From Omphiscola glabra (taxonomy: Eukaryota > Mollusca > Gastropoda > Lymnaeidae), in assembly GCA_964017045.1 (NCBI GenBank), contig OZ024794.1:35817182-35881181 (forward strand): a stretch of DNA of 64,000 nucleotides. The letters are read 5' to 3'. Positions 28,101 through 43,100 of this stretch are shown one piece after another (position 1 is the stretch's first letter; the number at the start of each line of letters is the position of its first letter). The translations under genes were made by a program, and so were the position numbers. Below the pieces are notes generated by a model. That model was not told the DNA's origin. It did no database searches and saw only the letters and a list, made by a program, of their open reading frames with translations.

Positions 28101-31100
28101 AAGTACTCCAAGTTCTATAAGTACCCCTGGCTCACCGAGTACACCTGAATCAGTAAGCACTCCTGGATCACCAAGCACACCAGAAACTTTGAGCACTCCA
28201 GGGTCACCAAGCACACCAGGCTCACCTAGCACTGTTCAAACCCCAAGCACACCAGGATCACCAAGTACACCAGAATCTCCAAGCACACCTGGTTCACCAA
28301 GTACTCCAGGCTCACCAAGCACACCAGAGGCACCCAGTACACCAGGGTCACCAAGTACTCCAAGTTCTATAAGTACTCCTGGCTCACCGAGTACACCTGA
28401 ATCAGTAAGCACTCCTGGATCACCAAGCACACCAGAAACTTTGAGCACTCCAGGGTCACCAAGCACACCAGGCTCACCTAGCACTGTTCAAACCCCAAGC
28501 ACACCAGGATCACCAAGTACACCAGAATCTCCAAGCACACCTGGTTCACCAAGTACTCCAGGCTCACCAAGCACACCAGAGGCACCCAGTACACCAGGGT
28601 CACCAAGTACTCCAAGTTCTATAAGTACCCCTGGCTCACCGAGTACACCTGAATCAGTAAGCACTCCTGGATCACCAAGCACACCAGAAACTTTGAGCAC
28701 TCCAGGGTCACCAAGCACACCAGGCTCACCTAGCACTGTTCAAACCCCAAGCACACCAGGATCACCAAGTACACCAGAATCTCCAAGCACACCTGGTTCA
28801 CCAAGTACTCCAGGCTCACCAAGCACACCAGAGTCACCCAGTACACCAGGGTCACCAAGTACTCCAAGTTCTATAAGTACCCCTGGCTCACCGAGTACAC
28901 CTGAATCAGTAAGCACTCCTGGATCACCAAGCACACCAGAAACTTTGAGCACTCCAGGGTCACCAAGCACACCAGGCTCACCTAGCACTGTTCAAACCCC
29001 AAGCACACCAGGATCACCAAGTACACCAGAATCTCCAAGCACACCTGGTTCACCAAGTACTCCAGGCTCACCAAGCACACCAGAGTCACCCAGTACACCA
29101 GGGTCACCAAGTACTCCAAGTTCTATAAGTACTCCTGGCTCACCGAGTACACCTGAATCAGTAAGCACTCCTGGATCACCAAGCACACCAGAAACTTTGA
29201 GCACTCCAGGGTCACCAAGCACACCAGGCTCACCTAGCACTGTTCAAACCCCAAGCACACCAGGATCACCAAGTACACCAGAATCTCCAAGCACACCTGG
29301 TTCACCAAGTACTCCAGGCTCACCAAGCACACCAGAGTCACCCAGTACACCAGGGTCACCAAGTACTCCAAGTTCTATAAGTACTCCTGGCTCACCGAGT
29401 ACACCTGAATCAGTAAGCACTCCTGGATCACCAAGCACACCAGAAACTTTGAGCACTCCAGGGTCACCAAGCACACCAGGCTCACCTAGCACTGTTCAAA
29501 CCCCAAGCACACCAGGATCACCAAGTACACCAGAATCTCCAAGCACACCTGGTTCACCAAGTACTCCAGGCTCACCAAGCACACCAGAGTCACCCAGTAC
29601 ACCAGGGTCACCAAGTACTCCAAGTTCTATAAGTACTCCTGGCTCACCGAGTACACCTGAATCAGTAAGCACTCCTGGATCACCAAGCACACCAGAAACT
29701 TTGAGCACTCCAGGGTCACCAAGCACACCAGGCTCACCTAGCACTGTTCAAACCCCAAGCACACCAGGATCACCAAGTACACCAGAATCTCCAAGCACAC
29801 CTGGTTCACCAAGTACTCCAGGCTCACCAAGCACACCAGAGTCACCCAGTACACAAGGGTCACCAAGTACTCCAAGTTCTATAAGTACCCCTGGCTCACC
29901 GAGTACACCTGAATCAGTAAGCACTCCTGGATCACCAAGCACACCAGAAACTTTGAGCACTCCAGGGTCACCAAGCACACCAGGCTCACCTAGCACTGTT
30001 CAAACCCCAAGCACACCAGGATCACCAAGTACACCAGAATCTCCAAGCACACCTGGTTCACCAAGTACTCCAGGCTCACCAAGCACACAAGAGTCACCCA
30101 GTACACCAGGGTCACCAAGTACTCCAAGTTCTATAAGTACTCCTGGCTCACCGAGTACACCTGAATCAGTAAGCACTCCTGGATCACCAAGCACACCAGA
30201 AACTTTGAGCACTCCAGGGTCACCAAGCACACCAGGCTCACCTAGCACTGTTCAAACCCCAAGCACACCAGGATCACCAAGTACACCAGAATCTCCAAGC
30301 ACACCTGGTTCACCAAGTACTCCAGGCTCACCAAGCACACCAGAGGCACCCAGTACACCAGGGTCACCAAGTACTCCAAGTTCTATAAGTACTCCTGGCT
30401 CACCGAGTACACCTGAATCAGTAAGCACTCCTGGATCACCAAGCACACCAGAAACTTTGAGCACTCCAGGGTCACCAAGCACACCAGGCTCACCTAGCAC
30501 TGTTCAAACCCCAAGCACACCAGGATCACCAAGTACACCAGAATCTCCAAGCACACCTGGTTCACCAAGTACTCCAGGCTCACCAAGCACACCAGAGTCA
30601 CCCAGTACACCAGGGTCACCAAGTACTCCAAGTTCTATAAGTACTCCTGGCTCACCGAGTACACCTGAATCAGTAAGCACTCCTGGATCACCAAGCACAC
30701 CAGAAACTTTGAGCACTCCAGGGTCACCAAGCACACCAGGCTCACCTAGCACTGTTCAAACCCCAAGCACACCAGGATCACCAAGTACACCAGAATCTCC
30801 AAGCACACCTGGTTCACCAAGTACTCCAGGCTCACCAAGCACACCAGAGGCACCCAGTACACCAGGGTCACCAAGTACTCCAAGTTCTATAAGTACTCCT
30901 GGCTCACCGAGTACACCTGAATCAGTAAGCAATCCTGGATCACCAAGCACACCAGAAACTTTGAGCACTCCAGGGTCACCAAGCACACCAGGCTCACCTA
31001 GCACTGTTCAAACCCCAAGCACACCAGGATCACCAAGTACACCAGAATCTCCAAGCACACCTGGTTCACCAAGTACTCCAGGCTCACCAAGCACACCAGA

Positions 31101-34100
31101 GTCACCCAGTACACCAGGGTCACCAAGTACTCCAAGTTCTATAAGTACCCCTGGCTCACCGAGTACACCTGAATCAGTAAGCACTCCTGGATCACCAAGC
31201 ACACCAGAAACTTTGAGCACTCCAGGGTCACCAAGCACACCAGGCTCACCTAGCACTGTTCAAACCCCAAGCACACCAGGATCACCAAGTACACCAGAAT
31301 CTCCAAGCACACCTGGTTCACCAAGTACTCCAGGCTCACCAAGCACACCAGAGTCACCCAGTACACCAGGGTCACCAAGTACTCCAAGTTCTATAAGTAC
31401 TCCTGGCTCACCGAGTACACCTGAATCAGTAAGCACTCCTGGATCACCAAGCACACCAGAAACTTTGAGCACTCCAGGGTCAACAAGCACACCAGGCTCA
31501 CCTAGCACTGTTCAAACCCCAAGCACACCAGGATCACCAAGTACACCAGAATCTCCAAGCACACCTGGTTCACCAAGTACTCCAGGCTCACCAAGCACAC
31601 CAGAGTCACCCAGTACACCAGGGTCACCAAGTACTCCAAGTTCTATAAGTACTCCTGGCTCACCGAGTACACCTGAATCAGTAAGCACTCCTGGATCACC
31701 AAGCACACCAGAAACTTTGAGCACTCCAGGGTCACCAAGCACACCAGGCTCACCTAGCACTGTTCAAACCCCAAGCACACCAGGATCACCAAGTACACCA
31801 GAATCTCCAAGCACACCTGGTTCACCAAGTACTCCAGGCTCACCAAGCACACCAGAGTCACCCAGTACACCAGGGTCACCAAGTACTCCAAGTTCTATAA
31901 GTACCCCTGGCTCACCGAGTACACCTGAATCAGTAAGCACTCCTGGATCACCAAGCACACCAGAAACTTTGAGCACTCCAGGGTCACCAAGCACACCAGG
32001 CTCACCTAGCACTGTTCAAACCCCAAGCACACCAGGATCACCAAGTACACCAGAATCTCCAAGCACACCTGGTTCACCAAGTACTCCAGGCTCACCAAGC
32101 ACACCAGAGTCACCCAGTACACCAGGGTCACCAAGTACTCCAAGTTCTATAAGTACTCCTGGCTCACCGAGTACACCTGAATCAGTAAGCACTCCTGGAT
32201 CACCAAGCACACCAGAAACTTTGAGCACTCCAGGGTCACCAAGCACACCAGGCTCACCTAGCACTGTTCAAACCCCAAGCACACCAGGATCACCAAGTAC
32301 ACCAGAATCTCCAAGCACACCTGGTTCACCAAGTACTCCAGGCTCACCAAGCACACCAGAGTCACCCAGTACACCAGGGTCACCAAGTACTCCAAGTTCT
32401 ATAAGTACTCCTGGCTCACCGAGTACACCTGAATCAGTAAGCACTCCTGGATCACCAAGCACACCAGAAACTTTGAGCACTCCAGGGTCACCAAGCACAC
32501 CAGGCTCACCTAGCACTGTTCAAACCCCAAGCACACCAGGATCACCAAGTACACCAGAATCTCCAAGCACACCTGGTTCACCAAGTACTCCAGGCTCACC
32601 AAGCACACCAGAGTCACCCAGTACACCAGGGTCACCAAGTACTCCAAGTTCTATAAGTACCCCTGGCTCACCGAGTACACCTGAATCAGTAAGCACTCCT
32701 GGATCACCAAGCACACCAGAAACTTTGAGCACTCCAGGGTCACCAAGCACACCAGGCTCACCTAGCACTGTTCAAACCCCAAGCACACCAGGATCACCAA
32801 GTACACCAGAATCTCCAAGCACACCTGGTTCACCAAGTACTCCAGGCTCACCAAGCACACCAGAGTCACCCAGTACACCAGGGTCACCAAGTACTCCAAG
32901 TTCTATAAGTACTCCTGGCTCACCGAGTACACCTGAATCAGTAAGCACTCCTGGATCACCAAGCACACCAGAAACTTTGAGCACTCCAGGGTCACCAAGC
33001 ACACCAGGCTCACCTAGCACTGTTCAAACCCCAAGCACACCAGGATCACCAAGTACACCAGAATCTCCAAGCACACCTGGTTCACCAAGTACTCCAGGCT
33101 CACCAAGCACACCAGAGTCACCCAGTACACCAGGGTCACCAAGTACTCCAAGTTCTATAAGTACCCCTGGCTCACCGAGTACACCTGAATCAGTAAGCAC
33201 TCCTGGATCACCAAGCACACCAGAAACTTTGAGCACTACAGGGTCACCAAGCACACCAGGCTCACCTAGCACTGTTCAAACCCCAAGCACACCAGGATCA
33301 CCAAGTACACCAGAATCTCCAAGCACACCTGGTTCACCAAGTACTCCAGGCTCACCAAGCACACCAGAGTCACCCAGTACACCAGGGTCACCAAGTACTC
33401 CAAGTTCTATAAGTACTCCTGGCTCACCGAGTACACCTGAATCAGTAAGCACTCCTGGATCACCAAGCACACCAGAAACTTTGAGCACTCCAGGGTCACC
33501 AAGCACACCAGGCTCACCTAGCACTGTTCAAACCCCAAGCACACCAGGATCACCAAGTACACCAGAATCTCCAAGCACACCTGGTTCACCAAGTACTCCA
33601 GGCTCACCAAGCACACCAGAGTCACCCAGTACACCAGGGTCACCAAGTACTCCAAGTTCTATAAGTACCCCTGGCTCACCGAGTACACCTGAATCAGTAA
33701 GCACTCCTGGATCACCAAGCACACCAGAAACTTTGAGCACTCCAGGGTCACCAAGCACACCAGGCTCACCTAGCACTGTTCAAACCCCAAGCACACCAGG
33801 ATCACCAAGTACACCAGAATCTCCAAGCACACCTGGTTCACCAAGTACTCCAGGCTCACCAAGCACACCAGAGTCACCCAGTACACCAGGGTCACCAAGT
33901 ACTCCAAGTTCTATAAGTACTCCTGGCTCACCGAGTACACCTGAATCAGTAAGCACTCCTGGATCACCAAGCACACCAGAAACTTTGAGCACTCCAGGGT
34001 CACCAAGCACACCAGGCTCACCTAGCACTGTTCAAACCCCAAGCACACCAGGATCACCAAGTACACCAGAATCTCCAAGCACACCTGGTTCACCAAGTAC

Positions 34101-37100
34101 TCCAGGCTCACCAAGCACACCAGAGTCACCCAGTACACCAGGGTCACCAAGTACTCCAAGTTCTATAAGTACCCCTGGCTCACCGAGTACACCTGAATCA
34201 GTAAGCACTCCTGGATCACCAAGCACACCAGAAACTTTGAGCACTCCAGGGTCACCAAGCACACCAGGCTCACCTAGCACTGTTCAAACCCCAAGCACAC
34301 CAGGATCACCAAGTACACCAGAATCTCCAAGCACACCTGGTTCACCAAGTACTCCAGGCTCACCAAGCACACCAGAGTCACCCAGTACACCAGGGTCACC
34401 AAGTACTCCAAGTTCTATAAGTACTCCTGGCTCACCGAGTACACCTGAATCAGTAAGCACTCCTGGATCACCAAGCACACCAGAAACTTTGAGCACTCCA
34501 GGGTCACCAAGCACACCAGGCTCACCTAGCACTGTTCAAACCCCAAGCACACCAGGATCACCAAGTACACCAGAATCTCCAAGCACACCTGGTTCACCAA
34601 GTACTCCAGGCTCACCAAGCACACCAGAGTCACCCAGTACACCAGGGTCACCAAGTACTCCAAGTTCTATAAGTACTCCTGGCTCACCGAGTACACCTGA
34701 ATCAGTAAGCACTCCTGGATCACCAAGCACACCAGAAACTTTGAGCACTCCAGGGTCACCAAGCACACCAGGCTCACCTAGCACTGTTCAAACCCCAAGC
34801 ACACCAGGATCACCAAGTACACCAGAATCTCCAAGCACACCTGGTTCACCAAGTACTCCAGGCTCACCAAGCACACCAGAGTCACCCAGTACACCAGGGT
34901 CACCAAGTACTCCAAGTTCTATAAGTACCCCTGGCTCACCGAGTACACCTGAATCAGTAAGCACTCCTGGATCACCAAGCACACCAGAAACTTTGAGCAC
35001 TCCAGGGTCACCAAGCACACCAGGCTCACCTAGCACTGTTCAAACCCCAAGCACACCAGGATCACCAAGTACACCAGAATCTCCAAGCACACCTGGTTCA
35101 CCAAGTACTCCAGGCTCACCAAGCACACCAGAGTCACCCAGTACACCAGGGTCACCAAGTACTCCAAGTTCTATAAGTACTCCTGGCTCACCGAGTACAC
35201 CTGAATCAGTAAGCACTCCTGGATCACCAAGCACACCAGAAACTTTGAGCACTCCAGGGTCACCAAGCACACCAGGCTCACCTAGCACTGTTCAAACCCC
35301 AAGCACACCAGGATCACCAAGTACACCAGAATCTCCAAGCACACCTGGTTCACCAAGTACTCCAGGCTCACCAAGCACACCAGAGTCACCCAGTACACCA
35401 GGGTCACCAAGTACTCCAAGTTCTATAAGTACCCCTGGCTCACCGAGTACACCTGAATCAGTAAGCACTCCTGGATCACCAAGCACACCAGAAACTTTGA
35501 GCACTCCAGGGTCACCAAGCACACCAGGCTCACCTAGCACTGTTCAAACCCCAAGCACACCAGGATCACCAAGTACACCAGAATCTCCAAGCACACCTGG
35601 TTCACCAAGTACTCCAGGCTCACCAAGCACACCAGAGTCACCCAGTACACCAGGGTCACCAAGTACTCCAAGTTCTATAAGTACTCCTGGCTCACCGAGT
35701 ACACCTGAATCAGTAAGCACTCCTGGATCACCAAGCACACCAGAAACTTTGAGCACTCCAGGGTCACCAAGCACACCAGGCTCACCTAGCACTGTTCAAA
35801 CCCCAAGCACACCAGGATCACCAAGTACACCAGAATCTCCAAGCACACCTGGTTCACCAAGTACTCCAGGCTCACCAAGCACACCAGAGTCACCCAGTAC
35901 ACCAGGGTCACCAAGTACTCCAAGTTCTATAAGTACTCCTGGCTCACCGAGTACACCTGAATCAGTAAGCACTCCTGGATCACCAAGCACACCAGAAACT
36001 TTGAGCACTCCAGGGTCACCAAGCACACCAGGCTCACCTAGCACTGTTCAAACCCCAAGCACACCAGGATCACCAAGTACACCAGAATCTCCAAGCACAC
36101 CTGGTTCACCAAGTACTCCAGGCTCACCAAGCACACCAGAGTCACCCAGTACACCAGGGTCACCAAGTACTCCAAGTTCTATAAGTACTCCTGGCTCACC
36201 GAGTACACCTGAATCAGTAAGCACTCCTGGATCACCAAGCACACCAGAAACTTTGAGCACTCCAGGGTCACCAAGCACACCAGGCTCACCTAGCACTGTT
36301 CAAACCCCAAGCACACCAGGATCACCAAGTACACCAGAATCTCCAAGCACACCTGGTTCACCAAGTACTCCAGGCTCACCAAGCACACCAGAGTCACCCA
36401 GTACACCAGGGTCACCAAGTACTCCAAGTTCTATAAGTACTCCTGGCTCACCGAGTACACCTGAATCAGTAAGCACTCCTGGATCACCAAGCACACCAGA
36501 AACTTTGAGCACTCCAGGGTCACCAAGCACACCAGGCTCACCTAGCACTGTTCAAACCCCAAGCACACCAGGATCACCAAGTACACCAGAATCTCCAAGC
36601 ACACCTGGTTCACCAAGTACTCCAGGCTCACCAAGCACACCAGAGTCACCCAGTACACCAGGGTCACCAAGTACTCCAAGTTCTATAAGTACCCCTGGCT
36701 CACCGAGTACACCTGAATCAGTAAGCACTCCTGGATCACCAAGCACACCAGAAACTTTGAGCACTCCAGGGTCACCAAGCACACCAGGCTCACCTAGCAC
36801 TGTTCAAACCCCAAGCACACCAGGATCACCAAGTACACCAGAATCTCCAAGCACACCTGGTTCACCAAGTACTCCAGGCTCACCAAGCACACCAGAGTCA
36901 CCCAGTACACCAGGGTCACCAAGTACTCCAAGTTCTATAAGTACTCCTGGCTCACCGAGTACACCTGAATCAGTAAGCACTCCTGGATCACCAAGCACAC
37001 CAGAAACTTTGAGCACTACAGGGTCACCAAGCACACCAGGCTCACCTAGCACTGTTCAAACCCCAAGCACACCAGGATCACCAAGTACACCAGAATCTCC

Positions 37101-40100
37101 AAGCACACCTGGTTCACCAAGTACTCCAGGCTCACCAAGCACACCAGAGTCACCCAGTACACCAGGGTCACCAAGTACTCCAAGTTCTATAAGTACTCCT
37201 GGCTCACCGAGTACACCTGAATCAGTAAGCACTCCTGGATCACCAAGCACACCAGAAACTTTGAGCACTCCAGGGTCACCAAGCACACCAGGCTCACCTA
37301 GCACTGTTCAAACCCCAAGCACACCAGGATCACCAAGTACACCAGAATCTCCAAGCACACCTGGTTCACCAAGTACTCCAGGCTCACCAAGCACACCAGA
37401 GTCACCCAGTACACCAGGGTCACCAAGTACTCCAAGTTCTATAAGTACTCCTGGCTCACCGAGTACACCTGAATCAGTAAGCACTCCTGGATCACCAAGC
37501 ACACCAGAAACTTTGAGCACTCCAGGGTCACCAAGCACACCAGGCTCACCTAGCACTGTTCAAACCCCAAGCACACCAGGATCACCAAGTACACCAGAAT
37601 CTCCAAGCACACCTGGTTCACCAAGTACTCCAGGCTCACCAAGCACACCAGAGTCACCCAGTACACCAGGGTCACCAAGTACTCCAAGTTCTATAAGTAC
37701 TCCTGGCTCACCGAGTACACCTGAATCAGTAAGCACTCCTGGATCACCAAGCACACCAGAAACTTTGAGCACTCCAGGGTCACCAAGCACACCAGGCTCA
37801 CCTAGCACTGTTCAAACCCCAAGCACACCAGGATCACCAAGTACACCAGAATCTCCAAGCACACCTGGTTCACCAAGTACTCCAGGCTCACCAAGCACAC
37901 CAGAGTCACCCAGTACACCAGGGTCACCAAGTACTCCAAGTTCTATAAGTACTCCTGGCTCACCGAGTACACCTGAATCAGTAAGCACTCCTGGATCACC
38001 AAGCACACCAGAAACTTTGAGCACTCCAGGGTCACCAAGCACACCAGGCTCACCTAGCACTGTTCAAACCCCAAGCACACCAGGATCACCAAGTACACCA
38101 GAATCTCCAAGCACACCTGGTTCACCAAGTACTCCAGGCTCACCAAGCACACCAGAGTCACCCAGTACACCAGGGTCACCAAGTACTCCAAGTTCTATAA
38201 GTACTCCTGGCTCACCGAGTACACCTGAATCAGTAAGCACTCCTGGATCACCAAGCACACCAGAAACTTTGAGCACTCCAGGGTCACCAAGCACACCAGG
38301 CTCACCTAGCACTGTTCAAACCCCAAGCACACCAGGATCACCAAGTACACCAGAATCTCCAAGCACACCTGGTTCACCAAGTACTCCAGGCTCACCAAGC
38401 ACACCAGAGGCACCCAGTACACCAGGGTCACCAAGTACTCCAAGTTCTATAAGTACTCCTGGCTCACCGAGTACACCTGAATCAGTAAGCACTCCTGGAT
38501 CACCAAGCACACCAGAAACTTTGAGCACTCCAGGGTCACCAAGCACACCAGGCTCACCTAGCACTGTTCAAACCCCAAGCACACCAGGATCACCAAGTAC
38601 ACCAGAATCTCCAAGCACACCTGGTTCACCAAGTACTCCAGGCTCACCAAGCACACCAGAGTCACCCAGTACACCAGGGTCACCAAGTACTCCAAGTTCT
38701 ATAAGTACTCCTGGCTCACCGAGTACACCTGAATCAGTAAGCACTCCTGGATCACCAAGCACACCAGAAACTTTGAGCACTCCAGGGTCACCAAGCACAC
38801 CAGGCTCACCTAGCACTGTTCAAACCCCAAGCACACCAGGATCACCAAGTACACCAGAATCTCCAAGCACACCTGGTTCACCAAGTACTCCAGGCTCACC
38901 AAGCACACCAGAGTCACCCAGTACACCAGGGTCACCAAGTACTCCAAGTTCTATAAGTACTCCTGGCTCACCGAGTACACCTGAATCAGTAAGCACTCCT
39001 GGATCACCAAGCACACCAGAAACTTTGAGCACTCCAGGGTCACCAAGCACACCAGGCTCACCTAGCACTGTTCAAACCCCAAGCACACCAGGATCACCAA
39101 GTACACCAGAATCTCCAAGCACACCTGGTTCACCAAGTACTCCAGGCTCACCAAGCACACCAGAGTCACCCAGTACACCAGGGTCACCAAGTACTCCAAG
39201 TTCTATAAGTACTCCTGGCTCACCGAGTACACCTGAATCAGTAAGCACTCCTGGATCACCAAGCACACCAGAAACTTTGAGCACTCCAGGGTCACCAAGC
39301 ACACCAGGCTCACCTAGCACTGTTCAAACCCCAAGCACACCAGGATCACCAAGTACACCAGAATCTCCAAGCACACCTGGTTCACCAAGTACTCCAGGCT
39401 CACCAAGCACACCAGAGTCACCCAGTACACCAGGGTCACCAAGTACTCCAAGTTCTATAAGTACTCCTGGCTCACCGAGTACACCTGAATCAGTAAGCAC
39501 TCCTGGATCACCAAGCACACCAGAAACTTTGAGCACTCCAGGGTCACCAAGCACACCAGGCTCACCTAGCACTGTTCAAACCCCAAGCACACCAGGATCA
39601 CCAAGTACACCAGAATCTCCAAGCACACCTGGTTCACCAAGTACTCCAGGCTCACCAAGCACACCAGAGTCACCCAGTACACCAGGGTCACCAAGTACTC
39701 CAAGTTCTATAAGTACTCCTGGCTCACCGAGTACACCTGAATCAGTAAGCACTCCTGGATCACCAAGCACACCAGAAACTTTGAGCACTCCAGGGTCACC
39801 AAGCACACCAGGCTCACCTAGCACTGTTCAAACCCCAAGCACACCAGGATCACCAAGTACACCAGAATCTCCAAGCACACCTGGTTCACCAAGTACTCCA
39901 GGCTCACCAAGCACACCAGAGTCACCCAGTACACCAGGGTCACCAAGTACTCCAAGTTCTATAAGTACTCCTGGCTCACCAAGTACACCTGAATCAGTAA
40001 GCACTCCTGGATCACCAAGCACACCAGAAACTTTGAGCACACCAGGCTCACCTAGCACTGTTCAAACCCCAAGCACACCAGGATCACCAAGTACACCAGA

Positions 40101-43100
40101 ATCTCCAAGCACACCTGGTTCACCAAGTACTCCAGGCTCACCAAGCACACCAGAGTCACCCAGTACACCAGGGTCACCAAGTACTCCAAGTTCTATTAGT
40201 ACTCCTGGCTCACCAAGTACACCTGAATCAGTAAGCACTCCTGGATCACCAAGCACACCAGAAACTGTGAGCACTCCAGGGTCACCAAGCACACCAAGCT
40301 CACCTAGCACTGTTCAAACCCCAAGCACACCAGGATCACCAAGTACACAAGAATCTCCAAGCACACCTGGTTCACCAAGTACTCTAGGCTCACCAAGCAC
40401 ACCAGAGTCACCCAGTACACCAGGGTCACCAAGTACTCCAAGTTCTATAAGTACTCCTGGCTCACCAAGTACACCTGAATCAGTAAGCACTCCTGGATCA
40501 CCAAGCACACCAGAAACTTTGAGCACTCCAGGGTCACCAAGCACATCAGGCTCACCTAGCACTGTTCAAACCCCAAGCACACCAGGATCACCAAGTACAC
40601 CAGAATCTCCAAGCACACCTGGTTCACCAAGTACTCCAGGCTCACCAAGCACACCAGAGTCACCCAGTACACCAGGGTCACCAAGTACTCCAAGTTCTAT
40701 AAGTACTCCTGGCTCACCAAGTACACCTGAATCAGTAAGCACTCCTGGATCACCAAGCACACCAGAAACTTTGAGCACTCCAGGGTCTCCAAGCACACCA
40801 GGTTCACCCAGCACTGTTCAAACCCCAAGCACACCAAGTAAATCCCTTTTTATAATTTTTGCCAAATTTTTTTTTACTTTTATATATAAAACTACATAGT
40901 ATAACTAGCTTTTTTGGAATTTCATATGAAAAAAACTTCTTAATCCTTATTAGTGTACATCAGAGGTTCCCAAACTTTTTTGTCTCATAGACCCCTTGTC
41001 ATGTTTTTCGATTTTGGGTAGACCCCCTACTTACCTGATATTGATTTTTTGCAAATTCATTAACGTTAAATGTATTTTTGACAGCCGGTATAGTGCTATT
41101 CACTTTGAAACATTTAAATTTATAACGGTAGTGAAGTTTAGTGTGAAAAACTGTTCAAAAACAGGTTAAGTTTTATATATTTATAAATTAAATTTAAATT
41201 AAAACGAACCAAATTAAAATTTACTTTCTTCTACATAAAAAACAAAGCAAAAACTATATACTTTTAGTGTGAGGGATGAACCTGATGCTTAAATAATAAA
41301 TTTTCAAAATTTGGCATCAATTTAGTTAGGTTTAATCTCAAATCTTCTCGGTTAATGATGTCCAGTTTGTTTTTTTGTTTTTTTAGGAGATTGGTAACTG
41401 TGCTGAAACCCCTCTCCACTAGGTATGTGGATGGAAAAGCAATTAAAAACTTTCTCGCGATATTCCATAATACGGGATAAGTAACAGGTCTTTTTGAGGC
41501 CAGAATTGCTGATATCCGTTTCTAAACTGTACCTTAAGTTCTTCGTTAGTGCTTATTCCGATCAGTTATTCGTTAGTGCTTATTCCGATCAGGTAGGGCC
41601 TACTCTTGTAATATGACATCGGTTTCTTCAATGTGACTATATTGATTCATTATCCATTGTGATATTACCATAGTCAAATATCCTGAAACCTAGTTTCAAA
41701 ATCTGAATAGAGGGCATTTAAATGTTGCATGTAGGTTGAAATGTCATCTTCCTGGCAGTTTGTCTGTGACAAATTGGGGAACTGGGAAAATTCGCACCGC
41801 CCAATGTTTTGCTTCATTAGCTTAATTCTGGCAAGAAACGCCGAAATTATGGACTTTGTTGTAATCATGTGTAAACGTGTAAAAGGTACTATCTGTGTAT
41901 GTGGATTATTCCATTAATAAAATAGAAGTCACGACCTGCTTACATGAGATCCACTATTGTCGACCCCCATTTTTTTCATTTCATGGACCCCCATTTTCAT
42001 TTCATGGACCCCCAATTTTTTTTCCGCTGACATAGACCCCTTGCAAGTTGTCGTAGACCCCTGGGGGTCGATAAAGACCACTTTGGGAATCACTGGTGTA
42101 CATGGTAATTTAGGCCCCTTAAATAAAAACCAGTTAAAAATTTATATTTTACTCAATTAGACATTGAATTCGGAGTCCATTTAATCAGTCCACAGGCAAA
42201 AAAACATGATTTAAAATCAGATCTTACTTTTCTAAGATATCTTATTAAAAAAAAGTCATTAACCAATCTCAAAGTGATGGCCGTATTTCAATTAAAATAA
42301 AAATAGGATCCTCTTTCAGGAGGTAATGCTCAAGGGCTTGAATTTTTAAAAATCCTGTTTCGGGTGACGGGGCCCAAATTTCTTTTTTTTTTTAATTAGT
42401 AATACCTGATCGCATCCAGGTTGAAGCAATTAGAAATATACACAAATTAGAGAAAAACTAGAAAAAGTCTATGTGAGCTATATACATATAACTACAATGA
42501 ATGGAAAGATCTACAACAAGCTTGGTACAAATGCACTGGAAAGTCTGCATTAAAAAAACTGGAGGATTTTGAATTCATAATATTCACCACTATCAAGGCC
42601 AGGGACACTATTTTCATTTTCCTCATATAGGCTATATCTCCTCTTAAATAAAAGTGCGCATCAAACACAAGTTCACCAAAAAACCTTCCTTTTATAGATG
42701 TTTGCAAGCACACCATTCTGAAAAACATCTAATTAAGGTGGGGACACAAAAAAACAACAACTTTAATGTCTTTCAACCATTTAAAAATAAATATTAATTT
42801 CTCTTTAAATTACCTCTGTAGGGATAATGGGGTGTTGACCCAAATTTTGCAGAAACTATGTGTAGGTCACGAGGAATAGACATGTCAAAGTTGGTTGCGT
42901 TCGATTGTTTGGTTTTCTTATTATAAAGTAGCAAATTAACAAATACATGCATAAAAATTTAGTCACAATGAGCTTTACATAGTTCATAAATAGCACATTC
43001 AAACGTAATGAGGTTGCTGTTTGACAATGACAATACAAAACTATCTAATTTAAATTATTATTGTACTGCTTTATTCTCGATTTCCTTTAAATTTATATTA

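Noticed and set aside
1..40837. CRISPR array or bacterial serine-rich surface protein
   Set aside because: The repeats have no variable spacers, and spliced exons with TSP1, TIL and CTCK domains make this a eukaryotic gene.
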